A stretch of 64,000 nt of DNA. Origin: Cantharellus purpuraceus (lineage: Eukaryota > Basidiomycota > Agaricomycetes > Cantharellales > Hydnaceae). The DNA is taken from the NCBI GenBank assembly GCA_025174535.1, contig JALBUN010000048.1, positions 1,984,001 through 2,048,000 on the forward strand, in the 5' to 3' direction. Each line of letters opens with the position of its first letter. Within the stretch, counting starts at the first letter, position 1. Shown one piece after another: positions 12,530 to 23,885 of this stretch. Position numbers and translations under genes: made by a program. Under the pieces are notes generated by a model, which worked only from the letters and a program-made list of their open reading frames with translations, ran no database searches and was not told the DNA's origin.

Positions 12530-14089
12530 ATGTTCAGTCTCTTGAAACGGTTGTATACAGTGCGTGCGAGCTATATTCTTATAGTAAGAATTGATTATAC
12601 GGTGTTACTTGTTGGACCAGATATTCAATCCCCCTCAAGTGGAGAAAGAATCTGATTCACTGAGATTCGGTGTCCTTGGAGCGGCCAACATAGCACCCGC
12701 GGCCCTTGTACTGCCTGCAAGAAGTCATCCCGATGCCAAGGTAACTGCAGTTGCTTCAAGGAATGAACAGAAGGCAAGAACCTATGCAAAGAAACATGGC
12801 ATCGAAAAGGTCTATTATGGTCCGACTGGCTACCAAGGTTCAAGGCTGTTGACTTCTCGACACGTGCTCTCATTAACGTTGCTTCAGACCTGATTTCTGA
12901 CCCGAACATCGATGTCATCTATAATCCGGTAGGACCATATAACACTTTGTGGGCGTTAGGCATCGGGTCTAAAAAATTCTCATGAACAGCTCCCAAACGG
13001 CTTGCACTATGAGTGGACTGCTAAGGCTCTCATAGCTGGCAAACATGTATTACTGGAAAAGCCTAGCACCGACAGTTCGCAAGAGACGCGGGCGTTATTT
13101 GAACTTGCTGCTAAGAAAGGCCTAGTTCTACTGGAAGCATTTCATTACAAGTCAGTATCCCTTTCTTTCTTTCTTTATTGGAAGTTGTAATAACAGACGG
13201 GCTTCTTCAGGTTTCATCCAGCCTTTCACCGTCTGGAAGAAATAATCCAGAGTGGAGAACTTGGAAAAGTCAAGGCTATAAAGTCAGAGCTTGCTGTTCC
13301 AATGGGATTTTTTTCCCGCGACGACATGCGCTTTCAATTTGATCTTGGTGGAGGCAGTTTAATGGATATGGGCGTCTACCCGTACGTGTGCAGTTGTTTG
13401 CCTAAACTCGTAGATTCCGTGGCCTTCGCCTTACCTCTGTTTTTAGGATATCTGCCGTTCGATCTATAGCATCCGCAGAGCCTACCTCTGTCCTCACCGC
13501 ATCTCACACTGCGCACCGCGATCCCAGAGTTGACCGTGGTATCCGAGCTGTTTTCGCTTTCCCCAACGATATCACTGCTGAAGTTGCGTGCGACCTGGCA
13601 ATGCCTTGGTACCTGGGCATTATCCCATCGAAGCCTCTTGTGCATGTCACTGTTGAACTTGAAGGCGGAGAGGTATCCATGTTTAATTTCGTAGCTGCCC
13701 ATCTCTTTCATAGCCTCGCTGTAACCGCTAAGAGCGGTAAGAAGAGGGTAGAGAAGGTATACAAGCCAACAGAAGGAAAGGGCGAGGAATGGTGGACCTC
13801 GTGAGGGCCCCGCCCCATGTTCATCTTGATGCACCAAGTAACTTACACTCTTATCGATACGTAGATATCGTTATCAGCTGGAGGCCTTCGTGGACAAGGT
13901 GCGCGGAAGGACCCCCCATGCCTGGATCTCTGGAGGGAACTCTGTAGATCAAATGAAGGCCGTTGAGATGGTGTACGAAAAGGTACTGTCAGCCCTTTCA
14001 CCCCCCTTTGTGTTGAGGAGGCGAAATGATAACCTTCAATGTTCAAGCTCGGCCTCCCTGGTCGACCCAAGTCGGAGTATGTAGCATAG
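12530..14089 (+). CDS. Gfo/Idh/MocA-family oxidoreductase (dimeric dihydrodiol dehydrogenase-like)
   Basis: NAD(P)-dependent sugar or diol dehydrogenase, probably cytosolic. Eight exons (12530-12559, 12621-12837, 12888-12928, 12990-13150, 13211-13381, 13447-13800, 13865-13982, 14048-14089) join in phase to 377 aa. The start was chosen at 12530 because the 30-nt first exon MFSLLKRLYT splices into IFNPPQVEKESDSLRFG, while the exon 2 frame has no ATG of its own. The N-terminal Rossmann motif is GVLGAANIAP. The family EKP motif (LLEKPSTDSS) and LEAFHYKFHPAFHR, which supplies the usual catalytic-region residues, follow. Fungal paralogues are common and the true substrate cannot be read from sequence. 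Three of the eight exons are under 45 nt. Confidence 0.9.
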
Positions 14090-15106
14090 TTGTGTGGTAG
14101 TTATTCGACGAGCCCGTCATCAAGGTAGGTTTTACTGAAGTAGAACATCCACCAACTTGTTGGCATGCTTGTCTACAACCGGTGTCGTTTAATAGCTAGT
14201 CAAAGCATTCTCTTTCCTTTGTATTTTTAGACTAAGTATGCGTTGCTATTACACTTTGATGTTACTGTTATGGCTTGAGATCTGTACCGTGTATTCGTCC
14301 GTGACAGCGGCTTGTTTTTCTCTCGTGTTCCAACTTTGCGTTGGACCTGGTCACTTTCGGCTCACACTGATCCAGTGGCGCTGGATCTGAGCTCTCTATG
14401 CACATCCCTCTGTGCTCGCAGAAAAGATGGAACTACTTTGAGAGGTGTTAGATTTGACCTTGCGTTTGCCAGAGGCAGAGGTCTTAGAAGACTCAAACAT
14501 AGATCAAGGCGTCCGGAAGACCTTCTCCAGAAAAGGGTTGGTAGACCGATATGATGGGAGACATTTGTACACGTTAACCCCAGCTGCATGTATGTTAGCA
14601 ATGCACCGAATTTCCATGCTTCTTCAAGTTGCTTCTTCAAGCAGCTGTCCTCCCGAACGCCTGATCAAGATTCGAAGAGACATTGCAGTGATGATGGCTG
14701 AAGTGATTTGGTGTAACCGAAGTAGCGATGAGCGGCGCGGTGCATCATTTGGAAGAGTGACATGAGGAGACTAGGATGATTGCGCATCAGAATATGAACG
14801 CTTGGTGGCATGGTGCAGAGAAGGTTGCCCTCAAAGAAGGCCTGGGGAGCTCACGAGCATGTTAAAACTGCAGGGTAGGACACATACAATATAATTAAGC
14901 AGTGATGGAAAAGAGAAGATAGCTGGCCAGCAAACCGTGCATCTACCCGTGATGGATCAATGTTTCATACCGTATCTGGCTAGTACTTGGTTCAGCACAA
15001 GCTCCTTGAAGGGAGCCTGGGCCCATCGGATTCGTTTCCGTGCACTAACTGACCGCAGTCCATTGGATTGGACTGAGACAAGGGTAGAACCCTCTTTCGT
15101 AGATAG
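14090..15106. other. Intergenic region, no gene supported
   Basis: Follows the oxidoreductase stop. Small open frames at 14312-14765 on both strands have no recognisable motif and no consistent splice structure. It may contain a decayed gene, but nothing can be named. Confidence 0.4.
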
Positions 15107-15693
15107 TAGAGAGTATTTGTTACTAATTATTATTATGTCGGATAATAAAATTTTATAAATTCGTAATACAAGCGCCAAGGCTACTAATAATTTTCGCAGG
15201 TACCACGCGCGACAGAGAACGTGACACAGAAGCTAATTACAACATGTGATCAAAGCGCCATCCTCTTGCCTCCTACCACAACCTTGGGCAGCGGGGGTAC
15301 CAACGAACTCCTCATTGGTTGTTAGGTGTACTGAAGCCTCGCGCTCAGTTATAAATCCTTAAACAGCTGAAAACTCTTCATGTGGCTTGCATGAAGGTTT
15401 TCGCGTGGAAGGGAAGCAGTCTATTGTAACCGAGGTGTGAGCTGGGGGAGGGTGTGCTGAGTTCAAATGAAAAGTCAGGTCAGCTGGTGACAATAATGGG
15501 GAATGTGTGGTAGGAGGGGCAGAGGAGTCACAGAATAGCTCAGGTGGGATGGCAGCCATGTGAGGCAAGATGTGGTGTGTTGTGGGTAGGAGTGGATGTG
15601 TTCTTTACTATTATATTCTCATGGCCTACTAGTAATTATTATACTGCTTGGTATATGCCAGGGCTAATAATTATTGGTAACAAACACTCTCTA
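15107..15693. mobile_element. Small terminal-inverted-repeat element (MITE-like), about 590 bp
   Basis: The left end at 15107-15135 (TAGAGAGTATTTGTTACTAA, then TTATTATTA) is an imperfect inverted copy of the right end at 15664-15693 (CTAATAATTATTGGTAACAA, then ACACTCTCTA). The interior has no transposase-like frame. The right end directly abuts the family 1 LTR at 15694, so a target duplication cannot be read on that side. A related right end (GCCAATAATTATTAGTTAAC, then ATATACTCTCTA) recurs near 54,200-54,231. Confidence 0.5.
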
Positions 15694-16201
15694 TGTTATG
15701 ACTATATTCATTAACACCCAGATCCCTGTCTGATCCACTCAGATCCCCACACATATGAAATCTATACTCCATTTGGAAACCACCATCTCCATCTACCTGT
15801 CTGATTGTCACTGCCGATTCCGCCTATCCGTCTCCGGTTCCAATTGATGCATCAGCATCACCATAGGAACCCGGACATCCATCCCTATCGGACTTGGACA
15901 TACTCATGTAAGGCCGTCGGCCTCGGAGACCCATCACCAGAGTAATTATTATTAGATTTCAAAATATGTATTTAAGTTGCCTGACTGGGGACTTCATTCC
16001 CCAGTTCGAATCACGCCTAGTTCCTAAGTCTGATCCTAACTCTCTAAGTCGTACTCCATCTCCAAAATCTTGGACACCGGTATTAGTGAGGGCGCAGCAC
16101 ATAAGCTGAAGCCAAGTCCGTTCTGACCCCCATGACATACTCCGACTCTGACCCGACCTCCGACCCAATCTCCGACCCCCAATCGGACCTAGTGCGTAAC
16201 A
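15694..16201 (+). repeat. 5' LTR of family 1 copy A-B
   Basis: 508 bp, TG...CA, near-identical in layout to the LTRs at 23054, 25920 and 31490. It holds the sequence TTCCCCAGTTCGAA and, near the 3' end, degenerate 12-bp CCGACCCAATCT units that are expanded into a minisatellite in other copies. Confidence 0.9.
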
Positions 16202-16231
16202 GTATATCCAAACTGTCATACTCACTCCTAC

Positions 16232-17297
16232 CAATGCCACAATCCACCGCCAATTCCGAACACGCATGAACCATCGAGGTGCCCACTCCCAGCATTGACA
16301 CCATCCCTGAGGTCATTGAAGAGCCGATGGACCACATAGAGGCCATCAATGAAGAAGACGACACCCTACCCTCTCCAAATCTGGCGCAAGCCATCTCCCT
16401 GCTCACCAGCAGCATCCATAACCCACAAGCTCCTAAGTCCCAGACCAAGGTCTGAGAACCTGACCCATTCAATGGCTCTGATCCGCAAAAGCTCCAGCTG
16501 TTCTTGGTGCAAAGGGCACTACACTGGACTACTTCAAGCCAGCACTCATGGACGATTCTGATGAGCTGATATGGTCAGATGACTACTCCAACTTCATCTC
16601 CAAACTTCAGACCAATTTCGGTCCTTACAACCCTGAGGCCAATGCCGAGAATGAACTCGATCGACTTCAGATGAAGGAAAATCACAAAATTGCAAAATAC
16701 ATTGTGAGTTTCCAGCAGCTAGCCCCAAAAGTCCAATGGGGCAACGCCGCACTCCGACACCAATTTTATGTTGGACTCCCATCCCGCATCAAGGATGAGA
16801 TATCACGCGTTGGTAAGCCAGATACTTTGGTTACCCTTTGCAAGCTCGCCCAATCCATCGACACCCATTATTGGGAATGTCAATCTGAGGTCTCCTGTGA
16901 AAATTCGGCCAACAACAAATCGGACAAATCATCAGACAAGACCCCAAAGTCCAACAAGGGGTCCGATAAGAGGTCCACTGCCAACTCAGGCCAGAAGTCA
17001 AACACAGGTAACGCTGCCGCTTCTGGTTCTGGTCAGAACAATTCCAGCACCAGCAATAACTCCAGAGCTCGCAAGAGTACTCTGGACCTCTCCACCAAGC
17101 TGGGGAAGGATGGAAAACTTACCCAGCAGGAACGCCAGCGCCCCATGGACAACAACCTCTGTCTGTTCTGTGGAAAGCCTGGTCACCAAGCCAAGGATTG
17201 CAACAAGGCAACCTCGTCCGCAGCAAAGGCAAAGGGCCATGCCACCAATGCCACGATGGACAAGTCCGACGCAAAAGCAACAGACCAAAAAAAATAG
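16232..17297 (+). pseudogene. gag: Family 1 gag (capsid and CCHC nucleocapsid), deleted N-terminal part
   Basis: Gag builds the virus-like particle. The intact ATG would be at about 16232 (ATGCCACAATCCACC, as in the minus-strand copy at 25022). In this copy a TGA replaces a codon before the dipeptide EP at about 16453, and a block of roughly 100 bp present in the other copies is missing near 16515. The open part from 16548 keeps capsid sequence (LQMKENHKIAKYIVSFQQLA) and a CCHC knuckle, CLFCGKPGHQAKDC. It ends at TAG directly after eight A residues (17287-17294), where pol continues in the -1 frame. Confidence 0.85.
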
Positions 17298-20200
17298 TAA
17301 GCAGTCCTATAGCCTCCGTATGGGCTGAGGGCTGCGTTGGTACTCCCTGTACGACAAACGAGGTCCGCCTGAATGCATCCACTCTTTCCCACTCCAACTC
17401 CCTTACCCTCCTCATCTACTCTGACTCCATTCCCGATACCGCTATTCAAGCATTAATTGACTCCAGTTCTACTCATTGTTTCCTTGATTCCTCTTTTTCC
17501 AATTTACATAAACTCCATACATACACCATAACTCTGATATCACTCCGATTATTTGATGGCACTACTAATGCTGTTATTTCACGAGCTATAGATCTGTCTA
17601 TCCGTTTTTCTGTCAGAGAAATCCAGACCCTTACATTCTATGTTACTCCGCTTGACTCCAGCTGTTCTGTGGTTCTTGAACATAACTGGCTCACCCGCTA
17701 CAATCCATTGATTGACTGGGCATTGGGCCATATCACATTCTGTTCTCCAGTACAGGCTGTGTCATCCCCAACGTCACCAGCAACTTTAGGTGAAATCCGC
17801 TGACTCCGCTCCAATAGATACTCCGTCTACCCCGCCATTTATATCACTGGTGGATGCTATGGTCTTCGCCAGACTAAGCAAACTGGATGGTTCTCACACA
17901 TTCCAGGTTCACCTCTCTGATCCAATATTCCTCGCTGCTCATTCCGCCTGATCAACTCCACCAGACCTATCTATGGTTCCTAAGGAGTATCATGAGTTCG
18001 CTGACATGTTCAGCAAGTCTAAAGCCAACTCCCTAGCAGAACACTGACCATACAATCTCAAGATTGAACTGGAGGACAACTCCACCCCTCCGCTTGGTCC
18101 TATCTACTTGCTATCCCAAAAAGAGCTACTGGCTCTCCAAACATTCATAGATGAGAACTTGTTGATGAGAACTTGGCCACGGGCTTCATCTGCCCATCCC
18201 TATCGCCCCATGGAACTCCGGTCCTATTTGTCTGCAAAAAGGACGGATCACTCCGTCTATGTGTTGACTTCCGTGGACTCAACAAGATCACCAAGAAAGA
18301 CTGATACCCAATACCCTGCATTGCGGACCTACTTGAGAGTCCTCGAAAGGCTAAGATCTATTCCAAAATAGATCTCTGACATGCCTACCATCTAGTCCGC
18401 ATCCAAGAAGGTGACGAATGGAAAACGACTTTCCGCACATGATATGGATCTTTTGAGTGGTGCGTCATGCCCTTCGGACTAACCAATGCACCGGCCGCCT
18501 TCCAGAGGTTCATGAATGATACCTTTGCCGACCTCCTCGATGTGACTGTCCTCGTTTGCTTAGACAACGTTTTAGTATATTCAGATAACGGAGAAGAGCA
18601 TTGGACACATGTCCAAGAGGTACTCCGATGTCTCCGAAAGCATGGCCTCTTCGCCCGCGCTGACAAATGTGAATTCCACTCCGACTCGGTCGAATACCTA
18701 GGCTATATCCTCTCCCCAGCAGGATTGACAATGTCTGATGACAAAATCAAAGCCATACAGGAATGGCCGGAACCCCAGAAAGTCAAGGACGTACAGTCCT
18801 TCCTAGGGTTCACCAACTTCTACCGCTGCTTCATTCACGGCTACTCTGATATCACCGTTCCGCTCACCCGACTCACTAGGAAGGGTATCCAATGGAATTT
18901 CACTGACGAATGTAGACAGAGTTTTGAGACCTTGGAAGAGGCCTTTACTTCTGCTCCGATACTGACTCATTGGGTTCCAGATGTTCCTATCCTATTAGAG
19001 ACCGATGCCTCCGACTATGCACTCACCGCGATCCTGTCCATCATCTCTCTGGACAATGGACAAGTCCACCCGATCGCTTTTCACTCACGTACATTTACGC
19101 CCCCCGAACTGAACTATGACGTCCATGACAAAGAGCTCCTTGCCATATATGAAGCCTTCTGGATATGGAGACACTACCTTGAAGGTCCCTCCGATCCGGT
19201 GGACATCATAACTGATCACAAGAACTTGGAATACTTCTCCACAACAAAACTGCTCACCTGGAGACAAGTCTGATGGTCCGAATACCTATCTCAGTTCAAT
19301 CTCATTATCCATTTCCATCCAGGTTGACTCGGAGCAAAGCCCAACGTGTTAACTAGACGATGGGACGTCTACCCTAAAGAGGGGAATAGCGACTATGCCA
19401 CTGTAAACCCACACATCCTGTGTTCACTAACAAGCAGCTGGCATCATCCCTACAAGCATCCACCCTCATGACTCCCACTCTCCGAGCTGTCACCATTATG
19501 GACATCAACCAACTCCGCTCCAACATCCGCTCATCACTCCAATCCAATCCTGTTGCAGTTAAACACTTGGACAACCCTTCTGATCCAAAACGGTCACTTG
19601 ACCCCAAAGGACACCTCCGACACAACAACCAGATATACGTCCCCGACACCAACAGTCTCCGACTCCGAGTTTTGCAGTATTATCATGATCACCCAATCTC
19701 CAGCCATTTCGGGCAAAATTGCACACAAGGATTAATCCGACGAGACTACATATGACCAAAAATGCGAGAATACATTCAACACTACTGTAACTCCTGCACC
19801 ACGTGTATGTGCTCAAAATCGCAAAGGCACAAACCCTACGGAACGCTTAAGCAACTTCCGGTCCTGGAGCAACCATGGAACTCCATCTCCATGGATTTCA
19901 TAGAGAAGCTCCCCCCATCGCTCGGATACGACACCATACTTGTGATTGTTGACAGGTTCACTAAACAATCACTATTTATTCTGATGCATGACACCATCAC
20001 CTCCGCCTCACTAGCTAAGTTGTTTGTTCTCCATGTATTCTCTAAACACGGAGTCCCCTTGCATGTCACGTCCGATCGGGGTTCGGAGTTCATGTCCTCC
20101 TTCTTCCACACATTAGGAAAGGCTCTCAACATGAAGCTTCATTTCACCTCCGGATACCATCCTGAAGGAGATGGACAAACAGAACGAATGAATCAGTCCC

Positions 20201-20970
20201 TGGAACAATACCTCCGAATCTATTGTAACTATCAACAAGACAACTGGGCTGATCTACTTCTGATAGCAGAGTTTGCCTACAACAACACTCTGAACGCGAC
20301 TACTGGCATCTCTCCATTCTTTGCTAATAAAGGCTATCATCCGAACATCTCCGTCCACCCTGAGAAAGAACTTGCCTCCACCAAAGCCCACCAATTTGTA
20401 ACCGACCTCGATCAACTACACCAACATCTCCGAGAAACCATCTCCGATGCCCAGAAACAATATCAAGTCTCCGCAGACTGAAGCTGCATTCCAGCTCTGG
20501 ACCTGCAAATTGGAGACAAAGTATTCGTTAAGGCCGAACACTTCCGGACCACCTGCCCATCAAAGAAACTTTCTGAGAAATACTTAGGTCCTTATGAGGT
20601 CATTGCTCGCGCAGGCAGCAGGTCCTTCACCCTCCACCTCCCTGACCACTTCCGAGCAGTTCATCCGGTCTTCCATATATCAATGCTCAAACCTGCCACT
20701 ACGAACGAGATCTCTGGTCGCATGCAACCCCCACCTCCCCCCATCATCATCGAAGGAGACAATGAATATGAGATATCTGAGATCCTGGACTTGAAGATCG
20801 ACCGTCGATACAAGTGCAAGCTCCAGTACTTAGTCAAATGGACTGGATATGAAGGCACCGATAAAGAGTCCTCATGGATCTCTGCGTCCAAACTCGATCA
20901 TGCATCCGAATCCGTCTCTGATTTTCACTCTGCTTATCCAGACAAACCTGGCCCTCTTATGAATCTTTAA
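17298..20970 (+). pseudogene. pol: Family 1 pol: protease, RT, RNase H, integrase, chromodomain
   Basis: Domains in order. Protease near 17450, with active site changed to DSSST where another copy keeps DSGST. RT near 18467 (MPFGLTNAPAAFQRFMND), where the catalytic box reads CLDN instead of the YLDD kept in the copy at 28.8 kb. RNase H near 18960-19270 (LLETDASDYAL). Integrase 19762-20481, with an HHCC-like start and DDE residues in MDFIEK, TSDRGSEF and the Glu of DGQTERMNQSLE. Chromodomain 20750-20960 (CKLQYLVKWTGYEG). The frame is broken by TGA/TAG codons at several sites (for example 17950, 18046, 19272) and by frameshifts, so it is inactive. The chromodomain places it among chromoviruses that target heterochromatin. 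Confidence 0.9.
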
Positions 20971-21123
20971 GTTCGATTACTAATGCTAATTCTATTATTT
21001 CGCATCATCATTTTATTACAAGTCACAAGGAAAATTACCAGCCTGCCCAAAAAACTCCAAAGGAATATCACTCCACCTCATTTTTCTCCGCTCCAAAATT
21101 TATAATCATTTTCATTTTTATTT

Positions 21124-22936
21124 TTATACATCACATTTCCTTTTCCCCTTTCCCTTATCTACCTCAGGCTCCATCTCCGACTCATCATCACTCTCTACAT
21201 CCAACACCCAATCTTTCTCATCCCCCATATCTGAATCCTCATCCAAGGGGGCCATGAACTTCCGCAGCCGACGCAACTCAGCAGTCTGCTGACCCTCCAG
21301 AACCTCCTTCCGTTTCATTGTCTTCACCAAGTCCACTAACAACCCCTCCATCCACTGGAGGTGCTCCAACTGCAGGTTAACCAGCCAGATAAGCCGGCCC
21401 ATGGTACTGTTGGGTGCAGAGACGTGCCCCGTACCTGCACTGGTTGTTGCTCCTTCTGATCTGACACTGCTACCCCCAGCTGCCACAGCACCCATCTTCA
21501 TCCACCGCTTTTTGGTCGGACAACCTTCTGATTCTTTCTCCACCCCTCCTTGTACCACTAGTTGGGGCTTGATGCTCCGACTCCAGGGATCAAACTTTTC
21601 ATTGATCCTACACCCTCCTTGTCAACCCTGACAATGATTGCAGGACCGAAGGTGGTGAGTTGGGCCAGTAGGCCACACACACTCCATGCCTGCATCACAA
21701 CAAGTCACAAATTACACCGGGCCTGCCGAATGGCTCCATTGGAGCCAGAGCCTTGGGTGGTCCGCTCCTTCTCAATGCGGCCTCCAAGTGCTCCCTCTCC
21801 TCCTCCTTGTCCTGCTGTTCCGCTGCTGCCTTCTCCATCTTGTGCTTGCAAAACTGGATCGCCAACCTAGCAACACACAGCTCCTTCTTATGGGTCACCA
21901 ACATGTGATTCTCCACTTTGCACCATATGACCCTCCAGTCCGCCTCCCGCTTCTCCATTTCAGAGCTTGGGTGCACCTTCAATGAAAAAACAGCGACCTC
22001 AAGGTTCTTCTTGGTGGTAGCAGCATAGAGCTCCGCCCTTTTGCGAGCCTTGACCACGGCTACCCAAGCCATCTCCTTGTAACAATTTGAGGTCAGATCC
22101 GGCTCTGCATTTGCGTCAAGCTCCATATTGGCATTGGGATCCACCTCCACTTCCGCCCTCTCCACCTCCGCCATGTCATCTTCCTCAGCTGCACCCACCA
22201 CAAATAACGGCCGTGACTGCAGGCATAACGGCAAGTCCACCATAGGGGCAGTTGTCGGGCAGGTTGACTCCATCTGCGTAATCGAGATGATGGCAACCTC
22301 AGGGGTCCCTGCCTGTATTGACACACTTGGACTCCCCAAGTGACTGGTCACCCCTGCCCTGGTCACCTCCTCCTCTACCTCCATGGCAGCTTCTAGCTCG
22401 TGCGCCTGCACTTCCTTCAGTCTCACAGCCTCCATTGCGGCCACAAGTTCCTTGACCCTGTGGGCTTGCTCGGTTTTCGCTTCCTCCTCCTTCCTTCTCT
22501 GTTCCATCTCTGCCTCCTCCTTCCATCTCCGCTCCTCCTCCTCCTCCTCCTTCCGTCTCCGTTCCACCACCTCCTCCTCCTTCCATCTCCATTCTGCCTC
22601 CTCCTCCTCCTTCCATCTCCATTCTGCCTCCTCCTCCTCCTTCCATCTCCATTCTGCCTCCTCCTCCTCCTTCCATCTCCATTCTGCCTCCTCCTCCTCC
22701 TTCCATCTCCATTCTGCCTCCTCCTCCTCCTTCCATCTCCATTCTGCCTCCTCCTCCTCCTTCCATCTCCATTCTGCCTCCTCCTCCTCCTTCCATCTCC
22801 ATTCTGCCTCCTCCTCCTCTTTCCGTCTCCGCTCCTCTTCCTCTTCCTTCCATTGGGCCAAGAGCAGCTGCTCAAGCTCGGCCACGCTCATGTTTGCCAA
22901 AGGGTTTGACATCATTGAGGATAAGGCCTCAATCAT
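21124..22936 (-). CDS. Antisense coiled-coil gene inside family 1 retrotransposon
   Basis: It lies between the chromodomain and the 3' LTR but on the opposite strand to gag-pol. The first exon (22936-21695, 413 aa) starts MIEALSSMMSNPLANMSVAE and carries eight copies of a ten-residue EEEEAEWRWK unit from a 30-bp tandem repeat. A long acidic/basic coiled coil follows, then a conserved region (SSEMEKREADWRVIWCKVEN, CVARLAIQFCKHKMEK). A second open block (21558-21124) has LQLEHLQWMEGLLVDLVKTM and an acidic tail ending KGKGKRKCDV. The two are probably joined by introns, whose exact sites are uncertain. A shortened copy exists in the C-D element and a remnant at 51.7 kb, so it belongs to the family. 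Function unknown. Confidence 0.65.
22561..22810 (-). repeat. 30-bp tandem repeat within antisense gene
   Basis: About eight near-perfect copies of a 30-bp unit (plus strand CCATTCTGCCTCCTCCTCCT, then CCTTCCATCT), in frame in the antisense gene. It encodes a repeated charged, Trp-containing decapeptide. The unit is far less regular in the related copy at 31.1 kb. Confidence 0.9.
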
Positions 22937-23053
22937 GCCCCTCCTTTTATATGTCTCCAGACCCCCAGTATAACTCCGACTGCGCCCAACTGTCTCACCT
23001 ATTCAATCTATGGACATGAGGCCTCAGGGGCTTGGCCTTAAATGGAGAGATAC

Positions 23054-23594
23054 TGTTATGACTATATTCATTAATGCCCAGATCCCTGTCCGATCCACTC
23101 AGATCCCCACGCATATGAAATCTATACTCCATTTGGAAACCATCATGTCTCCATTTATCTGTCCAATTGTCACTGCCAAATCTCACCCATCTGTCTCCGG
23201 TTCCGATTGATGCATCAGCATCACCATAGGAACCCAGACATCCATCCCCATCAGACTTGGACATACTCATGTAAGGCCGTCAGCCTTGGAGACCCATCAC
23301 TGGAGTAATTATTATTAGATTTCAAATATGTATTTAAGTTGCCCGACTGGGGACTTCATTCCCCAGTTCAAATATTGAATCATGCCTAGTTCCTAAGTCC
23401 GATCCTAACTCTCTAAGTCATACTCTGTCTCCAAAATCTTGGACACCGGTATTAGTGAGGGCGCAGCACATAAGCTGAAGCCAAGTCCGTTCTGACCCCC
23501 ACGATGTACCCTGACTCCTTCTCCGACTCCAACCAAACCTCTGACCCGACCTCCAACCCAATCTCTGACCCCCAATCGGACTCAGTGCATAACA
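23054..23594 (+). repeat. 3' LTR of family 1 copy A-B
   Basis: 541 bp, TGTTATGAC...GCATAACA. Its right edge joins protease-coding sequence of a minus-strand family 1 copy with no matching target duplication. Confidence 0.88.
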
Positions 23595-23885
23595 TCGTGA
23601 AATAACAGCATTAGTAGTGCCATCAAATAATCAGAGCAATATCGGAGTTATGGTGTATGTATGGAGTTTATGTAAATCAGAAAAAGAGGCATTGAGGAAA
23701 CAGCGAGTAGAACCGGAGTCAATTAATGCTTGGATAGCTGTATTGGGAATGGAGTCAGAGTAGATGAGGAGGGTAAGGGAGTCAGAGTGGGAAAGAGTGG
23801 ATGCGTTCAGGTGGACCTCGTTTGTCGTATGGGGAGTACCAACGCAGCCCTCAGCCCATACGGAGGCTATAGGACTGCTTACCAT
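23595..23885 (-). pseudogene. Protease fragment of family 1 copy E
   Basis: Retains the aspartic protease box DSGST (IQALIDSGSTRCFLNAS), which both plus-strand copies have lost. It is truncated at 23595 by the abutting LTR. Confidence 0.8.

Larger units (their letters stand above)
15694..23594 (+). mobile_element. Ty3/gypsy chromovirus, family 1, copy A-B (degenerate)
   Basis: LTR retrotransposon of 7.9 kb with LTRs at 15694-16201 and 23054-23594, both starting TGTTATGACTATATTCATTA and ending TAACA. The order is gag with one CCHC knuckle, protease, reverse transcriptase, RNase H, integrase and chromodomain, then an antisense coiled-coil gene before the 3' LTR. A purine-rich tract (AAATGGAGAGATAC) precedes the 3' LTR. 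Several in-frame stops and a gag deletion make it non-autonomous. The flanks (CTCTA on the left, TCGTG on the right) do not match, so this copy has probably been through recombination after insertion. Confidence 0.92.

Noticed and set aside
12319..12531. 70-codon minus-strand frame head-to-head with the oxidoreductase gene
   Set aside because: Reads plausibly (EIYGGVTRDWTNLACAAD) but has no splice partners, no known family and overlaps the neighbour's start. Not enough to call a gene.
16202..16225. tRNA primer-binding site after the family 1 LTR
   Set aside because: The bases after the LTR (AGTATATTCGAACTGCC in other copies) are not the TGG-start complement of a tRNA 3' end that I can recognise. 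Self-priming is possible but not shown.
22299..22973. Ser/Phe/His-rich and Gly/Glu/Met-rich frames over the 30-bp repeat
   Set aside because: Other-frame and opposite-strand readings of the tandem repeat in the antisense gene. Only the frame starting MIEALSS extends into conserved non-repeat sequence shared between copies.
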